This document shows, in pieces, positions 1 through 5,496 of a stretch of 28,475 bases of DNA. Position 1 is the first letter of the stretch. Every line of letters begins with the position of its first letter. The stretch is from a virus: positions 1 to 28,475 of IMG/VR virus record IMGVR_UViG_3300048019_000033. The stretch is one strand, 5' to 3'. The position numbers were made by a program, and so were the translations under genes. The notes beneath the pieces were generated by a model, which was not told where the DNA came from, made no database searches, and saw only the letters and a program-made list of their open reading frames with translations.

Positions 1-13
1 AACTGAGGTAGAA

Positions 14-175
14 ATGGACAAGCTAGATTACTTTGATGTAGGTGATGAGGTTTTAATACATGGACTCGATGAAACTTACGTTATAAGCAGTATAAAAGAT
101 GGCATATTAGAGCTAGAGGATACGTCTGGAGATGTAGTTGGTTTCTATTCTATTGATGCTGTGGAGCTAGTGTAA
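14..175 (+). CDS. Small acidic protein, unknown function
   Basis: This is a 53-codon reading frame ending in TAA at 173-175. It is open to the window's left edge, so the ATG at 14 is a choice: GAGG at 5-8 lies five bases upstream and makes a good ribosome binding site. A longer protein entering from the left is not excluded. The product is acidic, with the pattern DVGDEVLIHGLD...YVISSIKDGILELED. That alternation of short beta-like segments and turns resembles small SH3/KOW-like barrels, but I do not recognise a family. Two hairpins follow directly, so this gene probably ends a transcription unit. Confidence 0.6.
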   Translation: MDKLDYFDVGDEVLIHGLDETYVISSIKDGILELEDTSGDVVGFYSIDAVELV

Positions 176-211
176 AAAAAAGGGGCTAGTTATAAAACTG
201 ACCCCTTAAAA
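174..211. terminator. Hairpin terminator, better oriented for the minus strand
   Basis: AAGGGGCTAGTT (180-191) pairs with AACTGACCCCTT (196-207) around an ATAA loop, giving a 12-bp stem with one mismatch and one wobble. An uninterrupted A tract precedes it at 174-181. It therefore reads as stem plus U-tract on the minus strand. On the + strand the stem is followed by AAAATGATG, not a T run, so + strand termination would be weak. Confidence 0.55.
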
Positions 212-247
212 TGATGATTATTTGCACACTTCAACTAGAGTTAAAGT

Positions 248-275
248 AAAAACCCCCAAACTAGGGGGTTTCTCG
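248..275. terminator. Second intrinsic terminator-like hairpin
   Basis: AAACCCCC (250-257) pairs with GGGGGTTT (264-271) around a six-base AAACTA loop. On the + strand only TTTCTCGT follows. On the minus strand the stem is followed by a run of five T. It may act in both directions and insulates the promoter at 286 from upstream transcription. Confidence 0.6.
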
Positions 276-285
276 TATTAAGTGT

Positions 286-314
286 TTGACAACGAATACC
301 AAATACTTAATAAT
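286..314 (+). promoter_or_regulatory. Sigma-70-type promoter ahead of the structured RNA region
   Basis: A perfect TTGACA -35 box (286-291) is followed after 17 bases by AATAAT (309-314), a five-of-six match to TATAAT. The expected start of transcription is about 318-322. That coincides with the first base-paired position of the folded region downstream, and no coding sequence follows for about 480 bases. Confidence 0.7.
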
Positions 315-317
315 AAG

Positions 318-756
318 TTTGTCGACTGGTTTGCAGACCAGTAAGACCAAGTAACAGAACGAGGAACTCGGTAATACCTTGCCGACAAAAGAAATTATAC
401 TTTCACCTCCCTGTTTTATCAAGTCTTATTGCATCCAATCGACTGGTTAGCACTTGCACATGTCGCCAGAGATGGCTCACTCAGCAAGTAAAAAAAGAGG
501 ATACCGATAAGTCTAATCAATAACGCTATGAGTGGTTGATACTCATGCCAGTAAGTACATTGGGAAACCTTGCTTGCGGTGTGCTGAGTTCAGCGGTGTG
601 AAGCGTATCGGTGCGGTCATTAAGTCGTAATTCACACAGTATCAGCTTTAATGAGTAATGATACCCAGATAATGGTTCAAGCCGACTCGGATGAGCATAT
701 CTTGGCAGTACACTGAGGATTTTCTCTTTAGGAAGTCCTTGGGTAAGTATTGCCAG
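318..756 (+). ncRNA. Candidate large structured non-coding RNA (or very long structured leader)
   Basis: No reading frame covers this stretch, but the + strand folds by eye into many helices. 318-324 pairs with 383-389 (7 bp) and encloses a 6-bp hairpin (325-330/337-342) and a 4-bp hairpin (360-363/367-370). 422-425 and 428-431 pair with 441-444 and 436-439. 452-457 pairs with 484-489 and encloses GCCA-GAGA-TGGC, a GNRA tetraloop hairpin (465-476). 502-509 pairs with 606-613 (8 bp). 528-533 pairs with 541-546. 551-555 pairs with 569-573. 583-586 pairs with 591-594. 596-602 pairs with 631-637 (7 bp) and crosses 502-509/606-613 as a possible pseudoknot. 639-644 pairs with 659-664. 702-711 pairs with 747-756 (10 bp) and is capped by 713-719/736-742 and 721-724/732-735. 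A promoter sits just upstream. No terminator separates it from the gene at 795, so it may be processed from, or be a leader of, that transcript. I cannot assign it to a known family; it is not a standard tRNA, RNase P RNA or tmRNA. Confidence 0.6.
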
Positions 757-794
757 AATTCGATTAAACCTCTCAAATAAGCATATAGGATATT

Positions 795-1280
795 ATGAGA
801 AATATTAAACTTAACGATGCCGAAGTTAGATTAGCTAAATATCTAGGTAAAGCTAGAGAAGAAATGAACAAGACCACTACCGACATGAAGATGGGTAATC
901 AAGATAGTCTATCTACAAATATTGAAGCGGTTGGTGCTGAACTAGCCGTATGCAAGTATTTAAATTTATACCCTGATACCGACACTTCCAGTTGGGCAGT
1001 TGCAGATTGTATATTTCATGGGTTCACGATTGATGTTAAGTGGTCTAAGTCTCACAGAAGTAACCTAGTCGCAAAGAAGAAACCTGCTAACAAGACATGT
1101 AACATCTATGTCCAAGTTACTGGCGAGATGCCTAACTATAAGATAAACGGGTACTGTTCAGCCAAGCAGCTATTCTCAGAGGACAGTAAGACTGATTTAG
1201 GCTATGGAGAGACATACTTAGTATTGAACTCTAAGTTAAAAGACATAGAAAACCTCATTAAATATAAACAAAGCGGTTGA
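795..1280 (+). CDS. PD-(D/E)XK-like nuclease (putative)
   Basis: This 161-residue protein has the spacing expected of a minimal PD-(D/E)XK nuclease core. An acidic residue lies in a helix (E49, in GAELAV). A first beta-hairpin acid follows at D71, then D80-V81-K82 on the next strand, and a basic strand around residues 89-96 leads into CNIYVQVTGEMP. In this fold the acids bind metal and the lysine assists DNA hydrolysis. Uncharacterised phage proteins of this size and pattern are common beside replication genes, where they may resolve or trim recombination intermediates; that role is inference. The start is supported by TAGGA at 786-790, four bases before the ATG. The stop codon overlaps the -35 box of the next promoter. 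No identifiable DNA-recognition domain is present, so the substrate is unknown. Confidence 0.55.
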   Translation: MRNIKLNDAEVRLAKYLGKAREEMNKTTTDMKMGNQDSLSTNIEAVGAELAVCKYLNLYPDTDTSSWAVADCIFHGFTIDVKWSKSHRSNLVAKKKPANKTCNIYVQVTGEMPNYKINGYCSAKQLFSEDSKTDLGYGETYLVLNSKLKDIENLIKYKQSG

Positions 1281-1305
1281 CAATATTATCAGTCATGATT
1301 ACTAT
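1277..1305 (+). promoter_or_regulatory. Promoter for the helicase gene cluster
   Basis: TTGACA (1277-1282) is followed after 17 bases by TACTAT (1300-1305), a four-of-six -10 match. The -35 box overlaps the stop codon of the upstream nuclease gene. The ATG of the helicase lies about 20 bases past the expected start. Confidence 0.5.
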
Positions 1306-1328
1306 TACCTTACTTATTGGGAGGTAAT

Positions 1329-2816
1329 ATGAAGTTAAGACCACATCAAGAATTAGCAGTTAATATGCTACGCCAGTCAATATCTCATGGTAATAAGAGG
1401 ATAGTTCTGGCTGCTCCATGTGCGTTCGGTAAGACTCTTACAGCAGGGTATATAATTAGTAATCTAATCGCCAAGGGTAAGCAAGCGTTATTTATCTGCG
1501 ACCGAATTAAACTTGTTCAACAGTCATTATCTGCATTTGACTCACTTGGGTTGAATGTAGGTGTTATTCAAGGTAATCACGAGAGAACCGATTACTCTAA
1601 ACCTGTACAGATTGCATCCATTCAGACGTTAGCTAGAAAGAAGCATATTCCACATGCAGACGTAGTTATAGTAGATGAATGCCACATAGCGTACCGCAGC
1701 CTTAAAAATCTTATGGACAGATGGAATAACATCATTTTTATAGGGTTATCCGCTACTCCCTACTCCAAGGGTTTAGGACAGGTATATCAAGATTTAGTAG
1801 TGCCTATAACCGCAGAGCAACTAATGGATCAGTCCTATCTATGCCCAGTCGATTACTATGCAGGTGCATCATTGAACACAGATGGGGTTAAAATGAAGTC
1901 ATTACCTACAGGGGTACGTGATTATGATCCGCAGGGTTTAAAGATAGCATCGGAGGAACAGAAAGAGACCTTAACTGGTGACATCATTAAAAACTGGTTT
2001 ACCTATGCCAAGGGTAGACAGACTATTGCATTCAGCAGTTCTATTAAACACTCTAAGTATCTGGTTGACCAGTTTAGACAGGCAGGGGTTGGAGCGTATC
2101 ACATAGACGGGTACATGGAAGACAATGAGAGGCAGGAGTTATTTGAGGCTCATGATAATGGTGAGTTTGAAATCCTATCCTGTAGTCAGTTGTTATCCAC
2201 AGGGTACGACAGTCCCTCCAGTAGTTGCATTATTGATTGTAAACCAACTAAGAGTATTATTACGTATGTACAGATAGCAGGTAGGATTATGCGTACAGCT
2301 GAGGGGAAAGATAGAGCAATCTATTTAGACCATGCAGGTAACGTCCGTAGGCATGGGTTCGCTGAGTGCATCGTGCCTGATACTTTGGATGATGGTGAGA
2401 AGAAGTATAATGAGAAGAACCAAACTAAGGAGAAGAAAGAGCCACAGGTTCAGCAGTGTCCACAATGTTTTGGCGAGATGATGGGTGTCAGATGTAGTTG
2501 TGGGTATGAGATACCAATCACAAAGCAGATCCAAACCACTAACGAGATGTTGGCTAAGATGGAGAAAAGTCAGACCAAGAAAAACAATATACTATACACC
2601 CCTGAGCAGAAACAAAACTTCCTTGGTGAGTTATATCTTCATGCACATCAGAAAGGAAAGTCTAAAGGTTGGGTGGCTCACACATATAAGAGCAAGTTTA
2701 GTGTATTCCCTAATAAGATTATTCCTCGTGCAGCCCATACAGTCTCCCCCGAGGTGCAAAGTCACATTAAACACTGTGCTATCAAGTATGCAAAAGGAAT
2801 GAAGAATGCTAAATGA
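1329..2816 (+). CDS. Superfamily 2 DNA helicase (DEAD/DEAH-type) with zinc-ribbon segment
   Basis: This 495-residue ATP-dependent nucleic acid helicase carries the full SF2 motif set. The Walker A motif is APCAFGKT (29-36), the Walker B is VDECH (115-119), and motif III is SAT (141-143). Motif V is STGYDSP (about 290-296) and motif VI is QIAGRIMR (315-322), with the arginine fingers. After the two RecA-like domains, a charged linker leads to CPQC...CSC (C377, C380, C389, C391), a likely small zinc ribbon. A longer reading from a TTG at 1317 is possible. I chose the ATG at 1329 because GGGAGG (1319-1324) lies four to five bases before it and would otherwise be inside the gene. Position next to a primase-type protein suggests replication or recombination restart. 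It could also be a recombination helicase of the UvsW/RadD type. Confidence 0.9.
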   Translation: MKLRPHQELAVNMLRQSISHGNKRIVLAAPCAFGKTLTAGYIISNLIAKGKQALFICDRIKLVQQSLSAFDSLGLNVGVIQGNHERTDYSKPVQIASIQTLARKKHIPHADVVIVDECHIAYRSLKNLMDRWNNIIFIGLSATPYSKGLGQVYQDLVVPITAEQLMDQSYLCPVDYYAGASLNTDGVKMKSLPTGVRDYDPQGLKIASEEQKETLTGDIIKNWFTYAKGRQTIAFSSSIKHSKYLVDQFRQAGVGAYHIDGYMEDNERQELFEAHDNGEFEILSCSQLLSTGYDSPSSSCIIDCKPTKSIITYVQIAGRIMRTAEGKDRAIYLDHAGNVRRHGFAECIVPDTLDDGEKKYNEKNQTKEKKEPQVQQCPQCFGEMMGVRCSCGYEIPITKQIQTTNEMLAKMEKSQTKKNNILYTPEQKQNFLGELYLHAHQKGKSKGWVAHTYKSKFSVFPNKIIPRAAHTVSPEVQSHIKHCAIKYAKGMKNAK

Positions 2817-3261
2817 CTTTCTAGCAAGGTTGGATAACGTAAAGAAGAATGGTGATGACTACTATGCTATATGCCCAGTCTCTAATCATAGTGGCAAACG
2901 CAGGACTTTATCAGTAAGAGAGAAAAGTGGCGTAATCATGGCTCATTGTTTCAGCTGTGGTGCAAAGAGTAAGGAAGTTGCTAATGCTATAGGTTATAAG
3001 TTTAAAGTAAATGAATCACTGGCTAAACATAGAGAGAAGATACCATACTATAGTAAAGACCAAAGAATGTTTGACGCATACTTCATACAAGTTGTAGAAG
3101 ATGCAGAGTTCAAAGTTCCACTGAAAGATAAACTAAAATACAGACAATGTAAGCAAAGGATGAATAATTACAATGAAAGAGTTAAAGAATACTACGACAG
3201 CAGAACTACTAAAGGGCATGTATCGGAATTCCTTTCTACGCTATCACGACATCTCAGATAG
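2806..3261 (+). CDS. Stand-alone primase-type (CHC2-like) zinc-finger protein
   Basis: The 151-residue product has C23-x4-H28 and C48-x2-C51 within a pattern (YAICPVSNHSGKR...MAHCFSCGAK) typical of the zinc-binding domain at the N terminus of DnaG-type primases. In primases this module recognises the template start site. There is no TOPRIM catalytic domain here; the C-terminal 80 residues are basic and tyrosine-rich and I do not recognise them. It may be an accessory primer-recognition subunit working with the helicase or a host primase (inference). The start overlaps the helicase stop by 11 bases. AAGGA (2794-2798) lies seven bases before the ATG, suggesting translational coupling. Its 3' end overlaps the next gene by 89 bases, which is unusually long. 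Confidence 0.7.
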   Translation: MLNDFLARLDNVKKNGDDYYAICPVSNHSGKRRTLSVREKSGVIMAHCFSCGAKSKEVANAIGYKFKVNESLAKHREKIPYYSKDQRMFDAYFIQVVEDAEFKVPLKDKLKYRQCKQRMNNYNERVKEYYDSRTTKGHVSEFLSTLSRHLR

Positions 3262-3403
3262 ATCTGGCATCCCCGTATCAACTATGCAGCAATGGATGTA
3301 TAATAATAGAGAACCCAGTTTCTCAAAGTGCGTTAAGATGATTGAAGCAATGGGTTATAAAGTCACAATAGAGGTGAACAATGAACCTGATAATGAAGTT
3401 TGA
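3173..3403 (+). CDS. Small XRE/Cro-like helix-turn-helix protein
   Basis: This 76-residue protein is mostly one DNA-binding domain. A first helix lies at about 10-22, a turn-helix at YHDISDRSG (24-32), and a probable recognition helix at PVSTMQQWMYN (34-44). Closing helices and a short strand (MIEAMGYKVTIEV) follow. Such proteins repress or activate phage promoters as dimers. Plausible targets are the palindromic GTAT...ATAC repeats at 4102-4183, but this is inference. The reading frame overlaps the upstream gene by 89 bases and the downstream gene by 23. The ribosome binding site is poor (AAAGGA about 12 bases upstream), so expression may depend on coupling. A later start at the ATG near 3218 would still keep the domain. 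Confidence 0.6.
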   Translation: MKELKNTTTAELLKGMYRNSFLRYHDISDRSGIPVSTMQQWMYNNREPSFSKCVKMIEAMGYKVTIEVNNEPDNEV

Positions 3404-4097
3404 CTACAAGAAAATGGAAAGCATGATCGACAGCGAGGAGGGGAAAAGACAAGTACCCTACATCGTTACAGACATGATAAACAAAACACTCCTATCACTC
3501 AGACGTACACAGAAAGAAGAACTAGGTAGATTTACTGATAAGAACCCTAACCCTTATACTAAGAACAGCAGTTCGATTATCTTTGCTAAATCAGATCGCT
3601 TATTAGGTCTTTATGGTTTTGGTTATCGCAACAATCAAGATATGAGACAAGGTAACTCAAACTACGTTGGTAGATTGACAAGGGGTGGTGAAGTAACAGC
3701 TAAGAAGAAACGCCTAGTAGAGTTAAATCCTACCTATAAGGGTAAAGGTGTAACCAAGGGTGGCAGACTTAAAAAGGACTTCATCAAAGAAGTTTCAGCA
3801 GGTCAACACAAAGACTTCTTTACTGGTACTATTAAAGGTCGATACGGTGTATATAAGAGATTATCCAAGTCACAAAGACGACAGCTAACTAAAGCAGGTA
3901 AGAAAGATATTCCAGTCACCAAGATGATAGATCTAGAGGATACCAGTAGACGACAACCCAAGGTCTACAATGCTAGAGGTAGAGCCTTAAAATTCATCAT
4001 GAGCAAGAATAGAATGGAACGCCAGTTCAAAGCATCAACTAGAACAGTTCTAAGACAGCAGCGTTCATGGTTATTGAATAGATTAATGAGAGCATAA
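3381..4097 (+). CDS. Lambda gpZ-like minor tail / tail completion protein (putative)
   Basis: The product is 238 residues and strongly basic. The N-terminal pattern QVPYIVTDMINKT (24-36) followed by a basic helix and NPNPYT (55-60) resembles the start of gpZ-type proteins. Those proteins carry a similar VPFA-AxNxTA segment and FDRPTPYT, and act at the tail top during tail completion or head joining. GAGGTG (3371-3376) four bases before the ATG supports the start. The location is odd: it lies among replication and regulatory genes, about 9 kb upstream of the other connector and tail genes. In lambda, Z sits next to U and V. The C-terminal half is rich in lysine and arginine and could bind DNA, so a DNA-binding role is an alternative. 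Confidence 0.5.
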   Translation: MNLIMKFDYKKMESMIDSEEGKRQVPYIVTDMINKTLLSLRRTQKEELGRFTDKNPNPYTKNSSSIIFAKSDRLLGLYGFGYRNNQDMRQGNSNYVGRLTRGGEVTAKKKRLVELNPTYKGKGVTKGGRLKKDFIKEVSAGQHKDFFTGTIKGRYGVYKRLSKSQRRQLTKAGKKDIPVTKMIDLEDTSRRQPKVYNARGRALKFIMSKNRMERQFKASTRTVLRQQRSWLLNRLMRA

Positions 4098-4128
4098 AGG
4101 GGTATTCCATACACCCCTCTATTTTATT
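4098..4128 (+). terminator. Hairpin directly after the gpZ-like gene
   Basis: AGGGGT (4098-4103) pairs with ACCCCT (4113-4118) and is followed by CTATTTTATT. It begins on the base after the TAA stop. It overlaps the first of the three 33-bp-spaced repeats, so it could serve both as a weak terminator and as part of a protein-binding site. Confidence 0.45.
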
Positions 4129-4183
4129 CAACAAGTATCCCATACACCCCTACTCAAAAAGAAACCTGTATCCCATACACCCC
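4102..4183 (+). repeat. Three 16-bp direct repeats at exact 33-bp spacing (iteron or operator array)
   Basis: GTATTCCATACACCCC (4102-4117) and two copies of GTATCCCATACACCCC (4135-4150 and 4168-4183) differ at one base only. Starts are exactly 33 bp apart, about three helical turns, so bound proteins would lie on one face of the DNA. Each repeat contains a small palindrome, GTAT-NCC-ATAC. A partial copy, GTATCCC, is at 4277-4283. Such arrays are typical of replication origins or operators; a single repressor gene candidate is the XRE-like gene just upstream. Confidence 0.75.
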
Positions 4184-4450
4184 CATTTCAAACTCAAAAA
4201 TAAAAAAGTCAATAAAATCAATGACTTACACGTTATAAGTGGGGTTGGCTAATGGTCAAAAAATAAACAGTCGTCTGTATCCCTTTAAAAATGGGGGTTG
4301 TGGCGGTGCGTTTTGAATTTTTCTATATGCGGTAGGCTGATTATGGGGTAAAACGGTATTTTTAACGAAAGAATGCGGTTTGTGGCGGTATTTTTAAAAC
4401 CTTATACATTTATAGGCAAAACCGACCTAATAAAAATATAATCTTTTTTG
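4184..4450 (+). other. Gene-free region with CGGT repeats and AT-rich DNA, candidate origin/regulatory region
   Basis: No convincing reading frame is present. AAGTCA/TGACTT and ACTTA/TAAGT form short inverted repeats near 4205-4245. CCCCCATTT (4180-4188) is mirrored by AAATGGGGG (4289-4297). TTGTGGCGGT occurs at 4298-4307 and 4380-4389. CGGTATTTTTAA occurs at 4354-4365 and 4386-4397, 32 bp apart. CGGT cores recur at 4304, 4330, 4354, 4376 and 4386. A very AT-rich tract (about 4395-4450) follows and could be a duplex-unwinding element. Together with the adjacent 33-bp-spaced repeats this resembles a replication origin, but I find no convincing DnaA box. Confidence 0.4.
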
Positions 4451-4479
4451 TTGACAATGTTAGCGTTCGTGTTTATTAT
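4451..4479 (+). promoter_or_regulatory. Near-consensus sigma-70-type promoter for the small-gene cluster
   Basis: TTGACA (4451-4456), 17 bases, then TATTAT (4474-4479), a perfect -35 and five-of-six -10. It follows the AT-rich tract and precedes the first small gene by about 20 bases of leader. Confidence 0.75.
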
Positions 4480-4506
4480 CCATTCATCAACTAAGGGGAA
4501 GTCCAA

Positions 4507-4653
4507 ATGTATAAAATCAATACTTTCAAAAATACAGCAACCAAATTTAATAATGGTGCAACGGTTTGCACGCCTGACGGATTTGCACTTAAAGCACGCT
4601 GCAACCGTTTAAAATCAACTTTACGTTTTAACACTAAAAAACAAGGTAAATAA
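4507..4653 (+). CDS. 48-residue basic protein, unknown function
   Basis: ATG at 4507 to TAA at 4651-4653. AAGGGG (4494-4499) supplies a ribosome binding site about seven bases upstream, and it is the first frame after the promoter at 4451. The protein is basic and ends in a Lys/Arg-rich tail. It has two cysteines around VCTPDGFALKARC, and no signal peptide or membrane segment. The gene contains a perfect inverted repeat, GTGCAA-CGGT-TTGCAC (4556-4571), and a second pairing of AACGGTT with AACCGTT downstream, so an RNA fold may regulate it or may itself be the function. I do not recognise a family. Confidence 0.6.
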   Translation: MYKINTFKNTATKFNNGATVCTPDGFALKARCNRLKSTLRFNTKKQGK

Positions 4654-4655
4654 TT

Positions 4656-4988
4656 ATGATCTATACAGAATTAACAACTAATGAAATTGCGCAAGCTATT
4701 TATGCGGATGAATATAGCGGTATGAGTTACGAGGGCGCAGAAATTCTTGCTAGATGGCTTGAAGAAATTTACGAGGGTCAGCAATGGGAAATAGATATTA
4801 TTGCTATTCGTTGCGACTTTACAGAATACAACATAAAAGACCTTTACGACGCTTATAGTCATATAGTGGATATAAAAGACTTTGACGAAAAAGATGAAGA
4901 TCATGTAGATCAACTTATTGACCAATTAAGAGACCATTCAAGCGTTGTCGAGGTTAATTCGTTTACTTACATAGTGGCTGATTTTTAA
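4656..4988 (+). CDS. Conserved acidic phage protein, unknown function
   Basis: The 110-residue product is strongly acidic. A helical N-terminal part is followed by LARWLEEIYEGQQWEIDII, then AIRCDFTEY (50-58), and a segment rich in D and E (72-92). The C-terminal strand pair is SSVVEVNSFTYIVADF. The AIRCDFTEY centre and the closing strand resemble a small family of acidic proteins found in many phages and related plasmids, with no established function to my knowledge. Acidic phage proteins of this size sometimes mimic DNA to block restriction or host nucleoid proteins, but nothing specific proves that here. It starts two bases after the stop of the upstream gene, with AAGG about nine bases before the ATG. 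Confidence 0.75.
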   Translation: MIYTELTTNEIAQAIYADEYSGMSYEGAEILARWLEEIYEGQQWEIDIIAIRCDFTEYNIKDLYDAYSHIVDIKDFDEKDEDHVDQLIDQLRDHSSVVEVNSFTYIVADF

Positions 4989-4998
4989 GGGGTGCAAA

Positions 4999-5088
4999 AT
5001 GAAAATACTTTACAAGGGCAAGTATTATCAATGGGAACAATATTTATTGATTATCAAGGATAAATTCGAGGGGGTTAAAAATGTTTAA
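4999..5088 (+). CDS. 29-residue small protein
   Basis: ATG at 4999 to TAA at 5086-5088, with AAGGGGTG (4987-4994) in a good position. It overlaps the next gene by eight bases (ATGTTTAA), a coupling arrangement typical of real phage genes. The product begins MKILYKGKYYQWEQYLLII and is small, basic and aromatic-rich. It has no recognisable family. Its existence rests on spacing and ribosome binding site only. Confidence 0.45.
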   Translation: MKILYKGKYYQWEQYLLIIKDKFEGVKNV

Positions 5089-5296
5089 GACTCATAGTGA
5101 AGGAACAACGGGATCGGCTAACTGTGCTTTACGCCACCTTTATATTGAATGGCGGAATAATTATATCAGCATAGAAAAATTTGCAGCTAATAATAACATT
5201 GATTTAGATATTGCTAGAATGATAATTGATAAAGGGCGCATATATCACGATATTTATTGTCAATATAGTTTTGAATCAGCAGAAGCGGACTTATAG
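5081..5296 (+). CDS. Small protein, unknown function
   Basis: A 71-residue product with a clean start, GAGGGGG lying 7 bases before the ATG. The arrangement LYIEWRNNYISIEKFAANNNI followed by a helix and MIIDKGRIYHD suggests a small helical domain of the kind seen in short phage proteins with a W...NY...FA pattern and a final I-x-x-G-R-x-x-H segment. I cannot assign a function. It sits inside the run of small genes under the 4451 promoter and is probably expressed early in infection (inference). Confidence 0.65.
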   Translation: MFKTHSEGTTGSANCALRHLYIEWRNNYISIEKFAANNNIDLDIARMIIDKGRIYHDIYCQYSFESAEADL

Positions 5297-5304
5297 GGGT
5301 TAAC

Positions 5305-5496
5305 ATGGATAATATAAACTATAAAACGCTTTTTGATTGCGGTGAGTTTATCGCATCGGAGTATGATGGCAGTTGCAAGATCTATCTCTACAATGGAGCA
5401 TATTTTATTGTGCTTTCGGATAATACGGTAATAGGATTGGCAGAAGATCTAGACGATCCAATATTTAAAAATTATGGGGGTTTAAGTGGATATTAG
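5305..5496 (+). CDS. Small acidic protein, unknown function
   Basis: A 63-residue product. Its GGGG ribosome binding site (5296-5299) shares a base with the TAG stop of the preceding gene. The sequence alternates short beta segments (KIYLYNGAYFIVLSDNTVIGL) with an acidic C-terminal region, suggesting a small compact beta domain. No family is recognised. It overlaps the next gene by 11 bases. Confidence 0.6.
   Translation: MDNINYKTLFDCGEFIASEYDGSCKIYLYNGAYFIVLSDNTVIGLAEDLDDPIFKNYGGLSGY

Noticed and set aside
318-389. A tRNA-like fold: 72 bases with a 7-bp closing stem
   Set aside because: The first hairpin abuts the closing stem, there is no T-arm next to the 3' strand, no TTCRA loop and no anticodon arm on either strand. 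It is treated as part of the larger RNA.
1317-1328. TTG start extending the helicase by four residues
   Set aside because: This would place the strong GGGAGG ribosome binding site inside the gene; the ATG at 1329 is correctly spaced from it.
2485-2802. 105-residue frame inside the helicase gene
   Set aside because: It is a shadow in another frame with no ribosome binding site and no family resemblance, inside a well-supported gene.
4102-4183. Possible short CRISPR array (16-bp repeats with 17-bp spacing)
   Set aside because: Repeats and spacers are too short, only three copies exist, no cas genes are near, and the 33-bp helical phasing fits an iteron/operator array.
4476-4484. DnaA-box-like TTATCCATT near the small-gene promoter
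   Set aside because: It differs from TTATNCACA at two positions and overlaps the -10 box; not enough to claim a DnaA site.
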